DNA from: Streptomyces aureoverticillatus
Lineage (GTDB): Bacteria > Actinomycetota > Actinomycetes > Streptomycetales > Streptomycetaceae
Assembly (NCBI RefSeq): GCF_014649395.1
Contig: NZ_BMSY01000008.1
Span: 369,354 to 433,353 of the forward strand
Direction of reading: 5' to 3'
Length of the DNA: 64,000 nucleotides
In this document: positions 7,327 to 15,895 of the stretch, piece by piece
Position numbering within the stretch: the stretch's first letter is position 1
Layout: the number at the start of each line of letters is the position of its first letter
Notes under the pieces: model-generated
Database searches by the model: none
The model's input: only the letters and a program-made list of their open reading frames with translations
What the model was told of the DNA's origin: nothing
Made by a program: the position numbers and the translations under genes

Positions 7327-8817
7327 TCAGTTGACCTCGCCCATGAGCGCCCGGACCTTCTTGCGGTACATGTAGACGGCGAGACCCGCGATGACCGCGA
7401 GGGTGGCCTCCATGGCGACCACGCCGCTCTTGTTCAGGTTGACGCCGGCTGTGGACAGCAGGCTGGTGGTGCAGTCGCCGGCGGTGACGGCCAGGAACCA
7501 GACGCCCAGCATCTGCGAGGCGTACTTCTCCGGGGCCATCTTCGTGGTGACCGACAGGCCGACCGGGGAGACGCACAGCTCACCGACGGTGTGCATGAAG
7601 TAGATCGCGACCATCCAGTACGCGCCGACCTTCTCGCCGTCGGCCGCCATGGTCAGCGGGATCAGGAAGACGAAGAACGAGGCACCGACGATGACCAGAC
7701 CGGAGGCGAACTTCACCACCGTGTTCGGCTCCTTGCCGCGGCGGTTCAGCGCCAGCCACAGGAAGGCGAAGACCGGGGCCAGGGCCATGATCAGGACCGG
7801 GTTGACCGACTGGTACCAGGAGACCGGGAAGTCGAAGCCGAGGATCGACGTGTCCGTGGAGTTCTTGCCGAACAGCGCCACCGTGGAGGCGCCCTGGTCG
7901 TAGATCATCCAGAAGACGGCGGCGGCCACGAAGAACCAGATGTACGCCGTCATCCTGGACTGCTCGACCTGGTCCAGCTCCTTGTCGCGCTTGATGCGCG
8001 TGATCACCCAGATCGGGATGACCAGACCGGCGAGCGCGATCGGGACGGTCGCCCAGTTCAGCGTGTAGACACCGGTGGCGACCGTGACGCCGTAGAAGAC
8101 GACGGCGGCGATGATCCACAGCATGGCCTTGCGCAGCAGGCCCATGAGTTCCGGCTTCTCCACCGGCTTCGGCACGTCGCTGCTGCGCTCGCTCAGGTGG
8201 CGGCCGCCGAGCAGGAACTGGATCAGGCCGAGGCCCATGCCGAGCGCGGCGAGGGCGAAGCCCAGGTGCCAGTTGACCTTCTCGCCGACGGTGCCGATGG
8301 CCAGCGGGGCGAAGAAGGCGCCCAGGTTGATGCCGACGTAGAAGAGCGTGAAGCCGCCGTCGCGGCGCGGGTCGTCCGGGCCGTCGTAGAGGTGGCCGAC
8401 CAGCGTGGAGATGTTGGCCTTCAGCAGTCCCGAGCCGATCGCCACGATCACCAGGCCGAGGAAGAACATCGCCTGGCCGGGCAGCGCGAGGGTGATGTGA
8501 CCCGCCATGATCGCCAGGGCGCCGAGGGTGATCGTCTTGCGCGGTCCCCACAGGCGGTCCGCGAACCAGCCGCCCGGCATGGCGAGCAGGTACACCATCG
8601 CCATGTAGATCGAGAAGATCGCCGTCGCCGTGGCGGCATCCATGTCCATGCCGCCGGGGGCGACCAGATACAGGGGGAGCAGTGCCTTCATGCCGTAGAA
8701 GCTGAAGCGCTCCCACATCTCGGTCATGAAGAGAGTGGCCAGGCCGCGGGGGTGGCCGAAGAAGGTCTTCTCGGAACCAGGAGTGCTGGCCGAGTCCTTC
8801 GTCAGGCTGGACGCCAT
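7327..8817 (-). CDS. POT/PTR2-family proton-dependent oligopeptide transporter
   Basis: The 496-residue integral membrane protein has about 14 predicted spans. The POT signature ExxERFxxYG appears as EMWERFSFYGM near the N-terminus, followed by GGWFADRLWGPRKT and the second PTR2 motif FYVGINLGAFFAP. It would import di- and tripeptides with protons. The ATG at 8817 has AAGGA upstream and gives the usual short cytoplasmic N-terminus; frames open further upstream but look non-coding. It is separated from the two-component genes by 550 bases and is divergent from them. The family is certain; the substrate range is not visible. Confidence 0.92.
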   Translation of the reverse strand: MASSLTKDSASTPGSEKTFFGHPRGLATLFMTEMWERFSFYGMKALLPLYLVAPGGMDMDAATATAIFSIYMAMVYLLAMPGGWFADRLWGPRKTITLGALAIMAGHITLALPGQAMFFLGLVIVAIGSGLLKANISTLVGHLYDGPDDPRRDGGFTLFYVGINLGAFFAPLAIGTVGEKVNWHLGFALAALGMGLGLIQFLLGGRHLSERSSDVPKPVEKPELMGLLRKAMLWIIAAVVFYGVTVATGVYTLNWATVPIALAGLVIPIWVITRIKRDKELDQVEQSRMTAYIWFFVAAAVFWMIYDQGASTVALFGKNSTDTSILGFDFPVSWYQSVNPVLIMALAPVFAFLWLALNRRGKEPNTVVKFASGLVIVGASFFVFLIPLTMAADGEKVGAYWMVAIYFMHTVGELCVSPVGLSVTTKMAPEKYASQMLGVWFLAVTAGDCTTSLLSTAGVNLNKSGVVAMEATLAVIAGLAVYMYRKKVRALMGEVN

Positions 8818-8934
8818 GGGTCGATCCTTGTGGTTCGGGACGCACCTGGGGGCGGCATGGCCGCGGGCGCGCCCGGTGGGGGGCGGTCGGCACCGGCGCC
8901 GCACCGTCCACCCCTCACGCCTGAGGAGGGATCC

Positions 8935-9048
8935 GTGCCACGGTGTCCGTGGTGCACGAGGGACGGTGACACCGAGATCCACACCCCGGGACGCATCATC
9001 GCGTGCGGGGCCCGACCACAGGTCATTCCTTTCAAGGCCGGCGAGTGA
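8935..9048 (+). CDS. Candidate 37-residue Cys-containing small protein
   Basis: A GTG start with a very strong ribosome site (GAGGAGGG, four bases upstream) opens a 37-codon frame whose product begins MPRCPWC, a C-x-x-C zinc-ribbon-like motif, with a third Cys at residue 27. It lies opposite the 5' leader of the peptide transporter gene. Third-position GC (about 78%) is lower than in the neighbouring genes, and no homologue is known to me. The ribosome site and the motif are its only support, so it may be chance. Confidence 0.25.
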   Translation: MPRCPWCTRDGDTEIHTPGRIIACGARPQVIPFKAGE

Positions 9049-9358
9049 CCGGCCCACACACAGAAGCGACCCTTGGCGCGCAATAGCGGGCCAAAGGTCC
9101 TTGAGTAGTGCTACAGGCGTCTCGCCACCATACGTCACGATAGAGCCGCGTTAGGAAGGACTTGAGAGATGGATCACAGGTGACGGTGGAACCAACATCC
9201 CACATTCCAAGGTGTACGCGAGACGACCCCAAGGATCGCATCGGTTGGGGGTGGGGTCGGGGCCGGGTGGTCGAGGGCCGGACGGTCGGCCCGGGTGCCG
9301 GTGGCCGGGGGTGGGCGGCCGTGCGGCGATCAGCCTCCTGTGCTGGTCCGGTGCGGAC

Positions 9359-9364
9359 TACCAT
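9359..9364 (+). promoter_or_regulatory. Possible -10 element for a leaderless response-regulator mRNA
   Basis: TACCAT ends six bases before the ATG at 9371, and no Shine-Dalgarno-like sequence precedes that ATG. This spacing fits transcription starting at or next to the start codon, as is common in Streptomyces. No clear -35 box is visible. Confidence 0.4.
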
Positions 9365-9370
9365 CACCCC

Positions 9371-10048
9371 ATGACCCGTGTACTGCTCGCCGAGGACGAC
9401 GCGTCCATCTCGGAGCCGCTGGCCCGCGCCCTGCGCCGCGAGGGCTACGAGGTCGAAGTGCGCGAGGACGGTCCCACCGCCCTCGACGCCGGGCTGCAGG
9501 GCAGCGTGGACCTGGTCGTGCTCGACCTGGGCCTGCCCGGCATGGACGGCCTCGAGGTCGCGCGCCGGCTGCGCGCCGAGGGTCATACGGTGCCGATCCT
9601 CATCCTGACCGCCCGCGCCGACGAGGTGGACACCGTGGTCGGGCTCGACGCCGGCGCCGACGACTACGTGACCAAGCCCTTCCGCCTCGCCGAACTGCTC
9701 GCCCGGGTCCGGGCGCTGCTGCGGCGCGGCGCCACGGAGCCGGCGCAGCCGCCCGCCACGCACGGCGTGCGCATCGACGTCGAGTCCCACCGCGCCTGGA
9801 TGGGCGAGGAGGAACTCCAGCTCACGGCCAAGGAGTTCGACCTGCTGCGCGTCCTCGTCCGGGACGCCGGCCGCGTCGTGACCCGCGACCAGCTGATGCG
9901 CGAGGTCTGGGACACGACCTGGTGGTCCTCCACCAAGACCCTCGACATGCACATCTCCTGGCTCCGCAAGAAGCTCGGCGACGACGCGGCGAACCCGCGG
10001 TACATCGCCACGGTCCGCGGGGTCGGGTTCCGCTTCGAGAAGAGCTAG
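9371..10048 (+). CDS. OmpR/PhoB-family response regulator
   Basis: The 225-residue protein has a receiver domain (about 1-115) with the acidic pair in LAEDD, the phospho-acceptor Asp in VVLDLGLPGMDG, the switch Thr in LILTARAD and the Lys in DDYVTKPF. It ends in a winged-helix DNA-binding domain (about 125-225) with the typical ending ISWLRKKLGD...VRGVGFRFE. It would act with the histidine kinase encoded 612 bases downstream on the same strand. No ribosome site precedes the ATG, so the message may be leaderless. The regulon cannot be deduced from this window. Confidence 0.92.
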   Translation: MTRVLLAEDDASISEPLARALRREGYEVEVREDGPTALDAGLQGSVDLVVLDLGLPGMDGLEVARRLRAEGHTVPILILTARADEVDTVVGLDAGADDYVTKPFRLAELLARVRALLRRGATEPAQPPATHGVRIDVESHRAWMGEEELQLTAKEFDLLRVLVRDAGRVVTRDQLMREVWDTTWWSSTKTLDMHISWLRKKLGDDAANPRYIATVRGVGFRFEKS

Positions 10049-10086
10049 TTCTCGCGGGGCGCGGCTGGGCGGGGGCGGGACGGCTT

Positions 10087-10620
10087 CCGTCCCGCCGCTC
10101 CGCGGCGGGCCCCCCACCCGCCCACCCGTGACCGTCGCCCCCGCCGCACCGCCGTTGCTCCGCCGCTTCGCGGCGGGATCTCCCGCCCGCCCGCCCGTTG
10201 CTGTCGGTCTCGGCGCACCGCCGTTGCTCCGCCGCTTCGCGGCGGGATCTCCCGCCCGCCCGCCCGTTGCTGTGGGCCTTGGCGCACCGCCCCCCCGCTC
10301 CGCCGCTTCGCGACGGGTTACTCTCCCGCCGCTCCGCTGCGGGTTCCCGCCCACCCGCTCACCCGTTGCCGGGGTAGTTGGCGCTCCCGCTGGCCCGCCC
10401 CCCCCGGGGGGCCACCCCGGGCCCAACCGCACGGGCGGGCGGGTGGGAGACCCGCCGCGGAGCGGCGGAGGGTTGCCGCGTGCCCGCGCACCCGCTGTCG
10501 GGGTCGGAGCCCCGCCCCGTCGCCCCTTCCCGGGGGGCACCCCGGGGCCGACGGTCACGGGCGGGCGGGTGGGAAACCCGCCGCGCAGCGGCGGGACGGC
10601 TGCCGCCCCCGCCCGGGGGA
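10087..10620. repeat. Repeat island between response regulator and kinase genes
   Basis: This 612-base gap is filled with copies of one GC-rich palindromic unit (CCGCCGCTTCGCGGCGGG followed by CCCGCCCGCCCG). Two nearly identical tandem units start at 10146 and 10215, and a third, diverged one at 10284, giving a 69-base period. A related copy lies at 10091-10137. Two further copies lie in inverted orientation near 10430-10475 and 10555-10600. No gene is visible here. Confidence 0.8.
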
Positions 10621-10660
10621 CACTGGGGGAGTCCGTCACCCCGCCCGGCCGGAGGGCCCT

Positions 10661-11953
10661 GTGCGTCGTCGTCTCATCAACTCGACCCTCGCCGTCGTAC
10701 TCGTAGTGATCGCCGTCTTCGGCGTCTCACTGGTGATCGTCGAGACCCGCACGATCAGCAACAGCGCCCAGGAGCGCGTCGACTCCGAGGCGCTGCGCCT
10801 GGCGGGCATCGTCGACAGCCGCCTGCTCAGCGACGAACGCGTCAGCGGCGAGGTGCTGCGCAAGCAGGTCGACACCGACCGCTACGCCCGCATCGAGATC
10901 CCCGGCCGCGCCCCCATCGAGGTCGGCACCCGCCCCACGGGCGACGTGATCCGCGCCACCCGGGACGGCGAGGAGGGCGAGGTCGTCACGGTCGAGGAGC
11001 CCCGCACCGCGGTCACCCAGGAGGTCGGCCGCACCCTGCTGATCATCGGCGGGGTGGCCCTCCTCGCCATCGTCGCCGCGGTGCTGCTCGCCGTACGCCA
11101 GGCCAACCGCCTGGCCTCCCCCCTCACCGACCTCGCGGAGACCGCCGAACGCCTCGGCTCCGGCGACCCCCGCCCCCGCCACCGCCGCTACGGCGTCCCG
11201 GAGCTGGACCGCGTCGCCGACGTCCTGGACGGCAGCGCCGAGCGCATCGCCCGCATGCTCACGGCGGAGCGCCGCCTCGCCGCCGACGCGTCGCACCAGC
11301 TGCGCACCCCGCTGACCGCCCTCTCCATGCGCCTGGAGGAGATCACCCTCACCGACGACCTGGACCAGGTGAAGGAGGAGGCGACGGTCGCCCTCACCCA
11401 GGTCGAACGGCTCACGGACGTCGTGGAGCGGCTGCTCACCAACTCCCGCGACCCCAGCACGGGCTCGGCCGTCACCTTCGACCTGGACGAGGTGATCAAG
11501 CAGCAGCTGGAGGAGTGGCGCCCCGCCTACCGCAGCGCGGGCCGCGCCATCGTCAGCTCCGGCAAGCGCCATCTGCACGCGGTCGGCACCCCGGGCGCGG
11601 TCGCCCAGGTCCTGGCGGCGCTGATCGAGAACTCCCTGATGCACGGGGGCGGCACCGTCGCCCTGCGTACCCGCGTCACCGGCAACCAGGCCGTCGTCGA
11701 GGTCACCGACAGCGGCCCCGGCGTCCCCGCCGACCTGGGCGCGCGGATCTTCGAGCGCGCCATCAGCGGTCGCAATTCGACAGGGATCGGCCTGGCGGTG
11801 GCCCGGGATCTGGCCGAAGCGGACGGGGGCCGTCTGGAGATGCTCCAGGCCAAGCCGCCGGTGTTCGGGCTGTTCCTGTCACGCACGCCGTCGTACCGGG
11901 AGGGCCGGGACCACGAAGACGCGACGGACACGACGGACGCGACGGTCCGCTGA
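10661..11953 (+). CDS. Sensor histidine kinase
   Basis: The 430-residue protein has an N-terminal membrane span (about 8-30), an extracellular region of about 90 residues, a second span (about 125-145), a HAMP linker and a HisKA domain with the phospho-acceptor His in ADASHQLRTPLTAL. The HATPase domain follows with N box IENSLMH, G1 DSGPGVP and G2 STGIGLAVA. The GTG start has GGAGG five bases upstream. It is the likely partner of the response regulator at 9371-10048. The signal is unknown; the short external region has no recognisable ligand domain. The C-terminal tail is rich in Asp and Thr. Confidence 0.92.
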   Translation: MRRRLINSTLAVVLVVIAVFGVSLVIVETRTISNSAQERVDSEALRLAGIVDSRLLSDERVSGEVLRKQVDTDRYARIEIPGRAPIEVGTRPTGDVIRATRDGEEGEVVTVEEPRTAVTQEVGRTLLIIGGVALLAIVAAVLLAVRQANRLASPLTDLAETAERLGSGDPRPRHRRYGVPELDRVADVLDGSAERIARMLTAERRLAADASHQLRTPLTALSMRLEEITLTDDLDQVKEEATVALTQVERLTDVVERLLTNSRDPSTGSAVTFDLDEVIKQQLEEWRPAYRSAGRAIVSSGKRHLHAVGTPGAVAQVLAALIENSLMHGGGTVALRTRVTGNQAVVEVTDSGPGVPADLGARIFERAISGRNSTGIGLAVARDLAEADGGRLEMLQAKPPVFGLFLSRTPSYREGRDHEDATDTTDATVR

Positions 11954-12004
11954 CGGGTCGAAGCGCCATCCCCGCACCCGCACCCGAGCCCGCCGCAGCG
12001 AACC

Positions 12005-12559
12005 TCAGCCCGCCCGCCGGCTCCCGGACGCCGACCCCGACCGCTCCTTGCCGCCGCCGTCCCCGTCCGCGCCCCCGCGCCCCCGCTCCTCCAGGAACGA
12101 TTCCGCATGTGCGACGGCCGCCCGGGCCGGCAGCGCCCGGAACACCCAGGTGCGGTACGACCAGAAGCGGAACAGGGTCGCGATGCCCATGCCGAGGAAC
12201 TTGAAGACGTTGGACTGCAGCCTGCTGTCCCAGTCGAAGCCGTACGTCGCGACGTACAGGACGCCGTTCTCGATGACCAGGCCGACCGCGCTGAACAGCA
12301 GGAACAGCGTCAGCTCCTTGGTGCGGCCGCTCTTGTCGCGGTCACGGTAGGTGAAGTACCGGAACCCCACGTAGTTGAAGGCGATCGCGACGACGGTGGC
12401 GATCACGCTCGCGCGCACCACCTGGAGATCCGTGAGGTGCCGCACGAGGTTGAACACGGCGAAGTTGACCAGCGTTCCGACCGCCCCCACGGCCCCGAAC
12501 TTGGCTACTTCGCGCGCGAGTTGATCGAACCGCACCCTCAGTGCGCCGCGTTCCGTCAT
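12005..12559 (-). CDS. GtrA-family membrane protein
   Basis: The 184-residue protein has four membrane spans in the GtrA arrangement (KFGAVGAVGTLVNFAVFNLV..., FNYVGFRYFTYRDR..., and two C-terminal spans). GtrA proteins act in moving lipid-linked sugars across the membrane or in decorating wall polysaccharides. The C-terminal tail of about 40 residues is charged and Gly/Ser-rich. It converges on the histidine kinase gene and is divergent from purK. Its presence fits the window's many wall-glycopolymer genes, but no direct partner is adjacent. Confidence 0.85.
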   Translation of the reverse strand: MTERGALRVRFDQLAREVAKFGAVGAVGTLVNFAVFNLVRHLTDLQVVRASVIATVVAIAFNYVGFRYFTYRDRDKSGRTKELTLFLLFSAVGLVIENGVLYVATYGFDWDSRLQSNVFKFLGMGIATLFRFWSYRTWVFRALPARAAVAHAESFLEERGRGGADGDGGGKERSGSASGSRRAG

Positions 12560-12802
12560 GGTCGCCCCAGCCCCCGTCGAATGTGTGTGGTCCGGCCGAC
12601 GGGATCGATGTCGAGCGGTGTCGCTGTCGCCGCCTTCTGTGTGCTCGGCGGGCTTCGGTGTGTCCGCCGTTTCGGTCGCGTCAACCCAGCCATGCTAACC
12701 AGCGACCTCCGTCGGCGCTCGTGGGCGCTGCCACTCTGTGGCACCCCTGTGACGCCAGTGCACGGGATCGGGCCGCTCCCGAATGGCCGATACCCTGTGG
12801 GT

Positions 12803-13960
12803 GTGACGTTCCCGGTAGTCGGCATGGTCGGCGGGGGGCAGCTCGCTCGTATGACACACGAGGCGGGCATCCCGCTCGGCATCAGGTTCAAGCTCCTCAG
12901 TGACACCCCGCAGGATTCCGCTGCGCAGGTCGTCGGCGACGTCGTCATCGGCGACTATCGCGACCTGGATACGCTGCGTGACTTCGCGCGGGGCTGCGAT
13001 GTGATCACCTTCGATCACGAACATGTACCCACCGAGCATCTACGGGCCCTGGAGGCGGACGGCATCCCCGTGCGCCCGGGGCCCGACGCGTTGGTGCACG
13101 CCCAGGACAAGGGCGTGATGCGCGCGAAGCTCGACGAGCTCGGGGTGCCCTGCCCCCGCCACCGCATCGTGGCCGATCCCGCCGACGTGGTGGCCTTCGC
13201 GGCCGAAGGCGGCTCGGCCACGGAGAGTGACGGCTTTCCCGTCGTTCTCAAGACCGTGCGCGGCGGGTACGACGGCAAGGGCGTGTGGGTGGTGCGCTCC
13301 GCGGCGGAGGCCGCCGAGCCGTTCCGCGCGGGCGTCCCCGTGCTCGCCGAGGAGATGGTCGGCTTCGTACGGGAGCTGGCGGCGAACGTCGTCCGCTCGC
13401 CGCACGGGCAGGCCGTGGCGTATCCGGTCGTGGAGTCCCGTCAGGTCGACGGCGTCTGCGACACGGTGATCGCGCCCGCGCCCGGCCTCTCCGAGGACCT
13501 CGCGGGGCGGGCCCAGGAGCTGGCGCTGCGCGTGGCCAAGGAGCTGGGCGTCGTCGGGCACCTCGCCGTCGAGCTGTTCGAGACCGCCGACGGCCGCGTC
13601 CTGGTCAACGAACTGGCGATGCGCCCGCACAATTCCGGCCACTGGAGCCAGGACGGGGCCATCACCTCCCAGTTCGCCAACCACGTCCGCGCGGTCCTCG
13701 ACCTGCCCCTCGGCGACCCGCGCCCGCGCGCGAAGTGGACGGTCATGGCGAACGTCCTGGGCGGCGACTACCCCGACATGTACGGCGCGTACCTGCACTG
13801 CATGGCACGCGACCCGCAGCTGAAGATCCACATGTACGGCAAGGACGTGAAGCCCGGCCGCAAGGTCGGCCACGTCAACACCTACGGCGACGACCTTGAC
13901 GACGTGCTGGAGCGCGCCCGTCACGCGGCCGGCTACCTCAGAGGAACGATCACCGAATGA
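12803..13960 (+). CDS. purK: 5-(carboxyamino)imidazole ribonucleotide synthase PurK
   Basis: The 385-residue protein has an ATP-grasp fold. It begins VTFPVVGMVGGGQLARM, the typical PurK N-terminus, and holds the ATP-grasp elements VVLKTVRGGYDGKG and VNELAMRPHNSGHWSQDG. It carboxylates AIR with ATP and bicarbonate in purine synthesis. PurE, encoded next with a 4-base overlap, converts the product to CAIR. The GTG at 12803 is chosen by family alignment; another in-frame GTG lies six bases earlier. There is no ribosome site. TACCCT at 12791-12796 is placed as a -10 box for a leaderless message beginning at the GTG at 12803. Confidence 0.95.
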   Translation: MTFPVVGMVGGGQLARMTHEAGIPLGIRFKLLSDTPQDSAAQVVGDVVIGDYRDLDTLRDFARGCDVITFDHEHVPTEHLRALEADGIPVRPGPDALVHAQDKGVMRAKLDELGVPCPRHRIVADPADVVAFAAEGGSATESDGFPVVLKTVRGGYDGKGVWVVRSAAEAAEPFRAGVPVLAEEMVGFVRELAANVVRSPHGQAVAYPVVESRQVDGVCDTVIAPAPGLSEDLAGRAQELALRVAKELGVVGHLAVELFETADGRVLVNELAMRPHNSGHWSQDGAITSQFANHVRAVLDLPLGDPRPRAKWTVMANVLGGDYPDMYGAYLHCMARDPQLKIHMYGKDVKPGRKVGHVNTYGDDLDDVLERARHAAGYLRGTITE

Positions 13961-14496
13961 GCAGCTTCTCTCCCGTCGTCGGCATCGTGATGGGCTCCGA
14001 CTCCGACTGGCCCGTGATGGAGGCCGCCGCGAAGGCCCTCGACGAGTTCGAGGTGCCCTACGAGGTCGACGTCGTCTCCGCGCACCGCATGCCGCGCGAG
14101 ATGATCGCGTACGGCGAGCAGGCCGCCGAGCGCGGCCTGAAGGCGGTCATCGCGGGCGCGGGCGGCGCCGCCCACCTGCCCGGCATGCTCGCCTCGGTCA
14201 CCACGCTGCCGGTGATCGGCGTCCCCGTACCCCTGAAGTACCTCGACGGCATGGACAGCCTGCTGTCCATCGTGCAGATGCCCGCGGGCGTGCCCGTCGC
14301 GACGGTGTCGGTGGGCGGCGCGCGCAACGCGGGCCTGCTCGCGGTGCGCATGCTGGCCGCGCACGACGACGAACTCGCCTCCCGCATGCGGGAGTTCCAG
14401 CAGGAGCTCAACGACCAGGCGACGGAGAAGGGCAAGCGCCTGCGTGCCAAGGTCGAGGGCGCGGGCTCCGGTTTCGGCTTCGGCTCGGGAAAGTGA
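13957..14496 (+). CDS. purE: N5-CAIR mutase PurE
   Basis: The 179-residue protein carries the PurE hallmarks GIVMGSDSDWPVM near the N-terminus, the active-site SAHRMP and the substrate loop AGAGGAAHLPGM. It converts N5-CAIR to CAIR in purine synthesis. Its ATG overlaps the purK stop (ATGA), so the pair is translationally coupled. The C-terminus has a short Gly/Phe tail beyond the catalytic core. The dipeptidase gene starts four bases after its stop and is probably in the same transcript. Confidence 0.95.
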   Translation: MSSFSPVVGIVMGSDSDWPVMEAAAKALDEFEVPYEVDVVSAHRMPREMIAYGEQAAERGLKAVIAGAGGAAHLPGMLASVTTLPVIGVPVPLKYLDGMDSLLSIVQMPAGVPVATVSVGGARNAGLLAVRMLAAHDDELASRMREFQQELNDQATEKGKRLRAKVEGAGSGFGFGSGK

Positions 14497-14500
14497 GCGC

Positions 14501-15697
14501 ATGACCACGCTGCCCGACTCCCTGGCCGAAGCCCGCTCCCTGCTCGCCGAGTTCCCCGTCGTGGACGGTCACAACGACCTGCCGTGGGCGCTGCGGGAGA
14601 AGGCCGGGTACGACATCGAGCGCCTGGACATCGCCGCCGATCAGACCGGCGACCTGCACACGGACATCGCGCGGCTGCGCGCGGGCGGCGTCGGCGCGCA
14701 GTTCTGGTCGGTGTACGTCCGCGCGGACATGGCGGGCGACACCGCGGTCAGCGCGACGCTCGAACAGATCGACTGCGTACGGCAGTTGCTGGCCCGCCAC
14801 CCCGCGGACCTGCGCGGCGCGCTGACCGCCGCCGACATGGAGGCGGCGCGCGCCGAGGGCCGCATCGCCTCCCTGATGGGCGCCGAGGGCGGCCACTCGA
14901 TCAACAACTCCCTCGCCACGCTGCGGGCGTTGTACGCGCTGGGCGTGCGCTACATGACGCTCACGCACAACGACAACATCGCCTGGGCCGACTCGGCGAC
15001 GGACGAGCCCGGCGTCGGCGGCCTGTCCCCGTTCGGCCACGAGGTGGTCCGGGAGATGAACCGCCTGGGCATGCTCGTGGACCTCTCGCACGTGGCGGCG
15101 ACGACGATGCGCGCGGCGCTCGACACGTCGGTCGCGCCGGTGATCTTCTCCCACTCCTCCGCCCGCGCGGTGTGCGACCACCCGCGCAACATCCCGGACG
15201 ACGTCCTGGAACGGCTGCCCGGGAACGGCGGCGTGGCGATGGTCACCTTCGTACCGAAGTTCGTGCTCCAGGCGGCCGTCGAGTGGACGCTGGCCGCCGA
15301 CGAGAACATGCGCGCGCACGGCTTCCACCACCTGGACACCACGCCCGAGGCGATGAAGGTGCACGCGGCCTTCGAGGAGACGCACCCGCGCCCGGTCGCC
15401 ACCGTCTCGACGGTCGCCGACCACCTGGACCACATGCGCGAGGTCGCCGGCATCGACCACATCGGCATCGGCGGCGACTACGACGGCACGGCCTTCACGC
15501 CGGACGGCCTCGACGACGTCTCGGGCTACCCGAACCTGATCGCGGAGCTCCTCGACCGCGGCTGGTCCCGCGCCGACCTGGCCAAGCTGACGTGGCACAA
15601 CGCGGTGCGGGTCCTCGGTTCGGCGGAGGACGTGGCCCGCGACGTCAGCGCGCGCCGCGGCCCGTCGATCGCGACGCTGGAGCAGCTGGACGGCTGA
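14501..15697 (+). CDS. Zinc-dependent renal-type (membrane) dipeptidase, family M19
   Basis: The 398-residue cytoplasmic enzyme has all expected metal ligands of the binuclear M19 site: His24 and Asp26 (DGHNDLPW), bridging Glu129 (GAEGGHS), His197 (DLSH) and His218 (SHSSAR), plus the catalytic Asp326 (GGDYDG). Family members hydrolyse dipeptides, some with a C-terminal D-residue. From memory, the S. coelicolor orthologue (SCO3058) has a solved structure and is the closest bacterial relative of human renal dipeptidase. The ATG lies four bases after the purE stop. A paralogue that has lost every ligand is encoded at 20751-21923. Confidence 0.93.
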   Translation: MTTLPDSLAEARSLLAEFPVVDGHNDLPWALREKAGYDIERLDIAADQTGDLHTDIARLRAGGVGAQFWSVYVRADMAGDTAVSATLEQIDCVRQLLARHPADLRGALTAADMEAARAEGRIASLMGAEGGHSINNSLATLRALYALGVRYMTLTHNDNIAWADSATDEPGVGGLSPFGHEVVREMNRLGMLVDLSHVAATTMRAALDTSVAPVIFSHSSARAVCDHPRNIPDDVLERLPGNGGVAMVTFVPKFVLQAAVEWTLAADENMRAHGFHHLDTTPEAMKVHAAFEETHPRPVATVSTVADHLDHMREVAGIDHIGIGGDYDGTAFTPDGLDDVSGYPNLIAELLDRGWSRADLAKLTWHNAVRVLGSAEDVARDVSARRGPSIATLEQLDG

Positions 15698-15715
15698 CGC
15701 CGACTCAACAGGCGT

Positions 15716-15749
15716 ACGGGGCGCGGTCGTTCGGGCCGCGCCCCGTTTT
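15716..15749 (+). terminator. Terminator of the purK-purE-dipeptidase operon
   Basis: A perfect 11-base stem (ACGGGGCGCGG with CCGCGCCCCGT) around a nine-base loop runs into TTTT, 18 bases after the dipeptidase stop. It is a good intrinsic terminator. Confidence 0.85.
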
Positions 15750-15755
15750 CGCCCT

Positions 15756-15852
15756 ACGTTATGGACTGAACGGTACAAATGAGTTAGCGTTCTCGTGCCG
15801 AAGGCGGGCCCGAACGCTCGCCCACGTAATGGAATGTTCGGTACATAACCTT
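15756..15852 (+). promoter_or_regulatory. Paired direct-repeat operator/promoter ahead of the hydrolase gene
   Basis: Two imperfect 25-base copies lie 68 bases apart: ACGTTATGGACTGAACGGTA with CAAAT (from 15756) and ACGTAATGGAATGTTCGGTA with CATAA (from 15824). Twenty of 25 positions match. The second copy ends 48 bases before the ATG at 15896. They look like paired binding sites of one regulator or tandem promoters. No regulator gene is adjacent. Confidence 0.45.
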
Positions 15853-15895
15853 GACCGCGGCGGGCGAACCGCCACACCCCCTGGGGGAGAACGAC

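Larger units (their letters stand above)
8818..9370. other. Divergent intergenic region, transporter / response regulator
   Basis: This 553-base gap should hold the promoters of both flanking genes. Apart from the small Cys-containing frame at 8935-9048 and the -10 candidate at 9359-9364, I see only GC-rich sequence with no strong hairpin, repeat or riboswitch-like pattern. Confidence 0.5.

Noticed and set aside
12107..12802. Extension of the purK frame 230 codons upstream
   Set aside because: The frame is open but runs antisense through the GtrA gene and encodes no PurK-like sequence; the PurK N-terminus fits the GTG at 12803.
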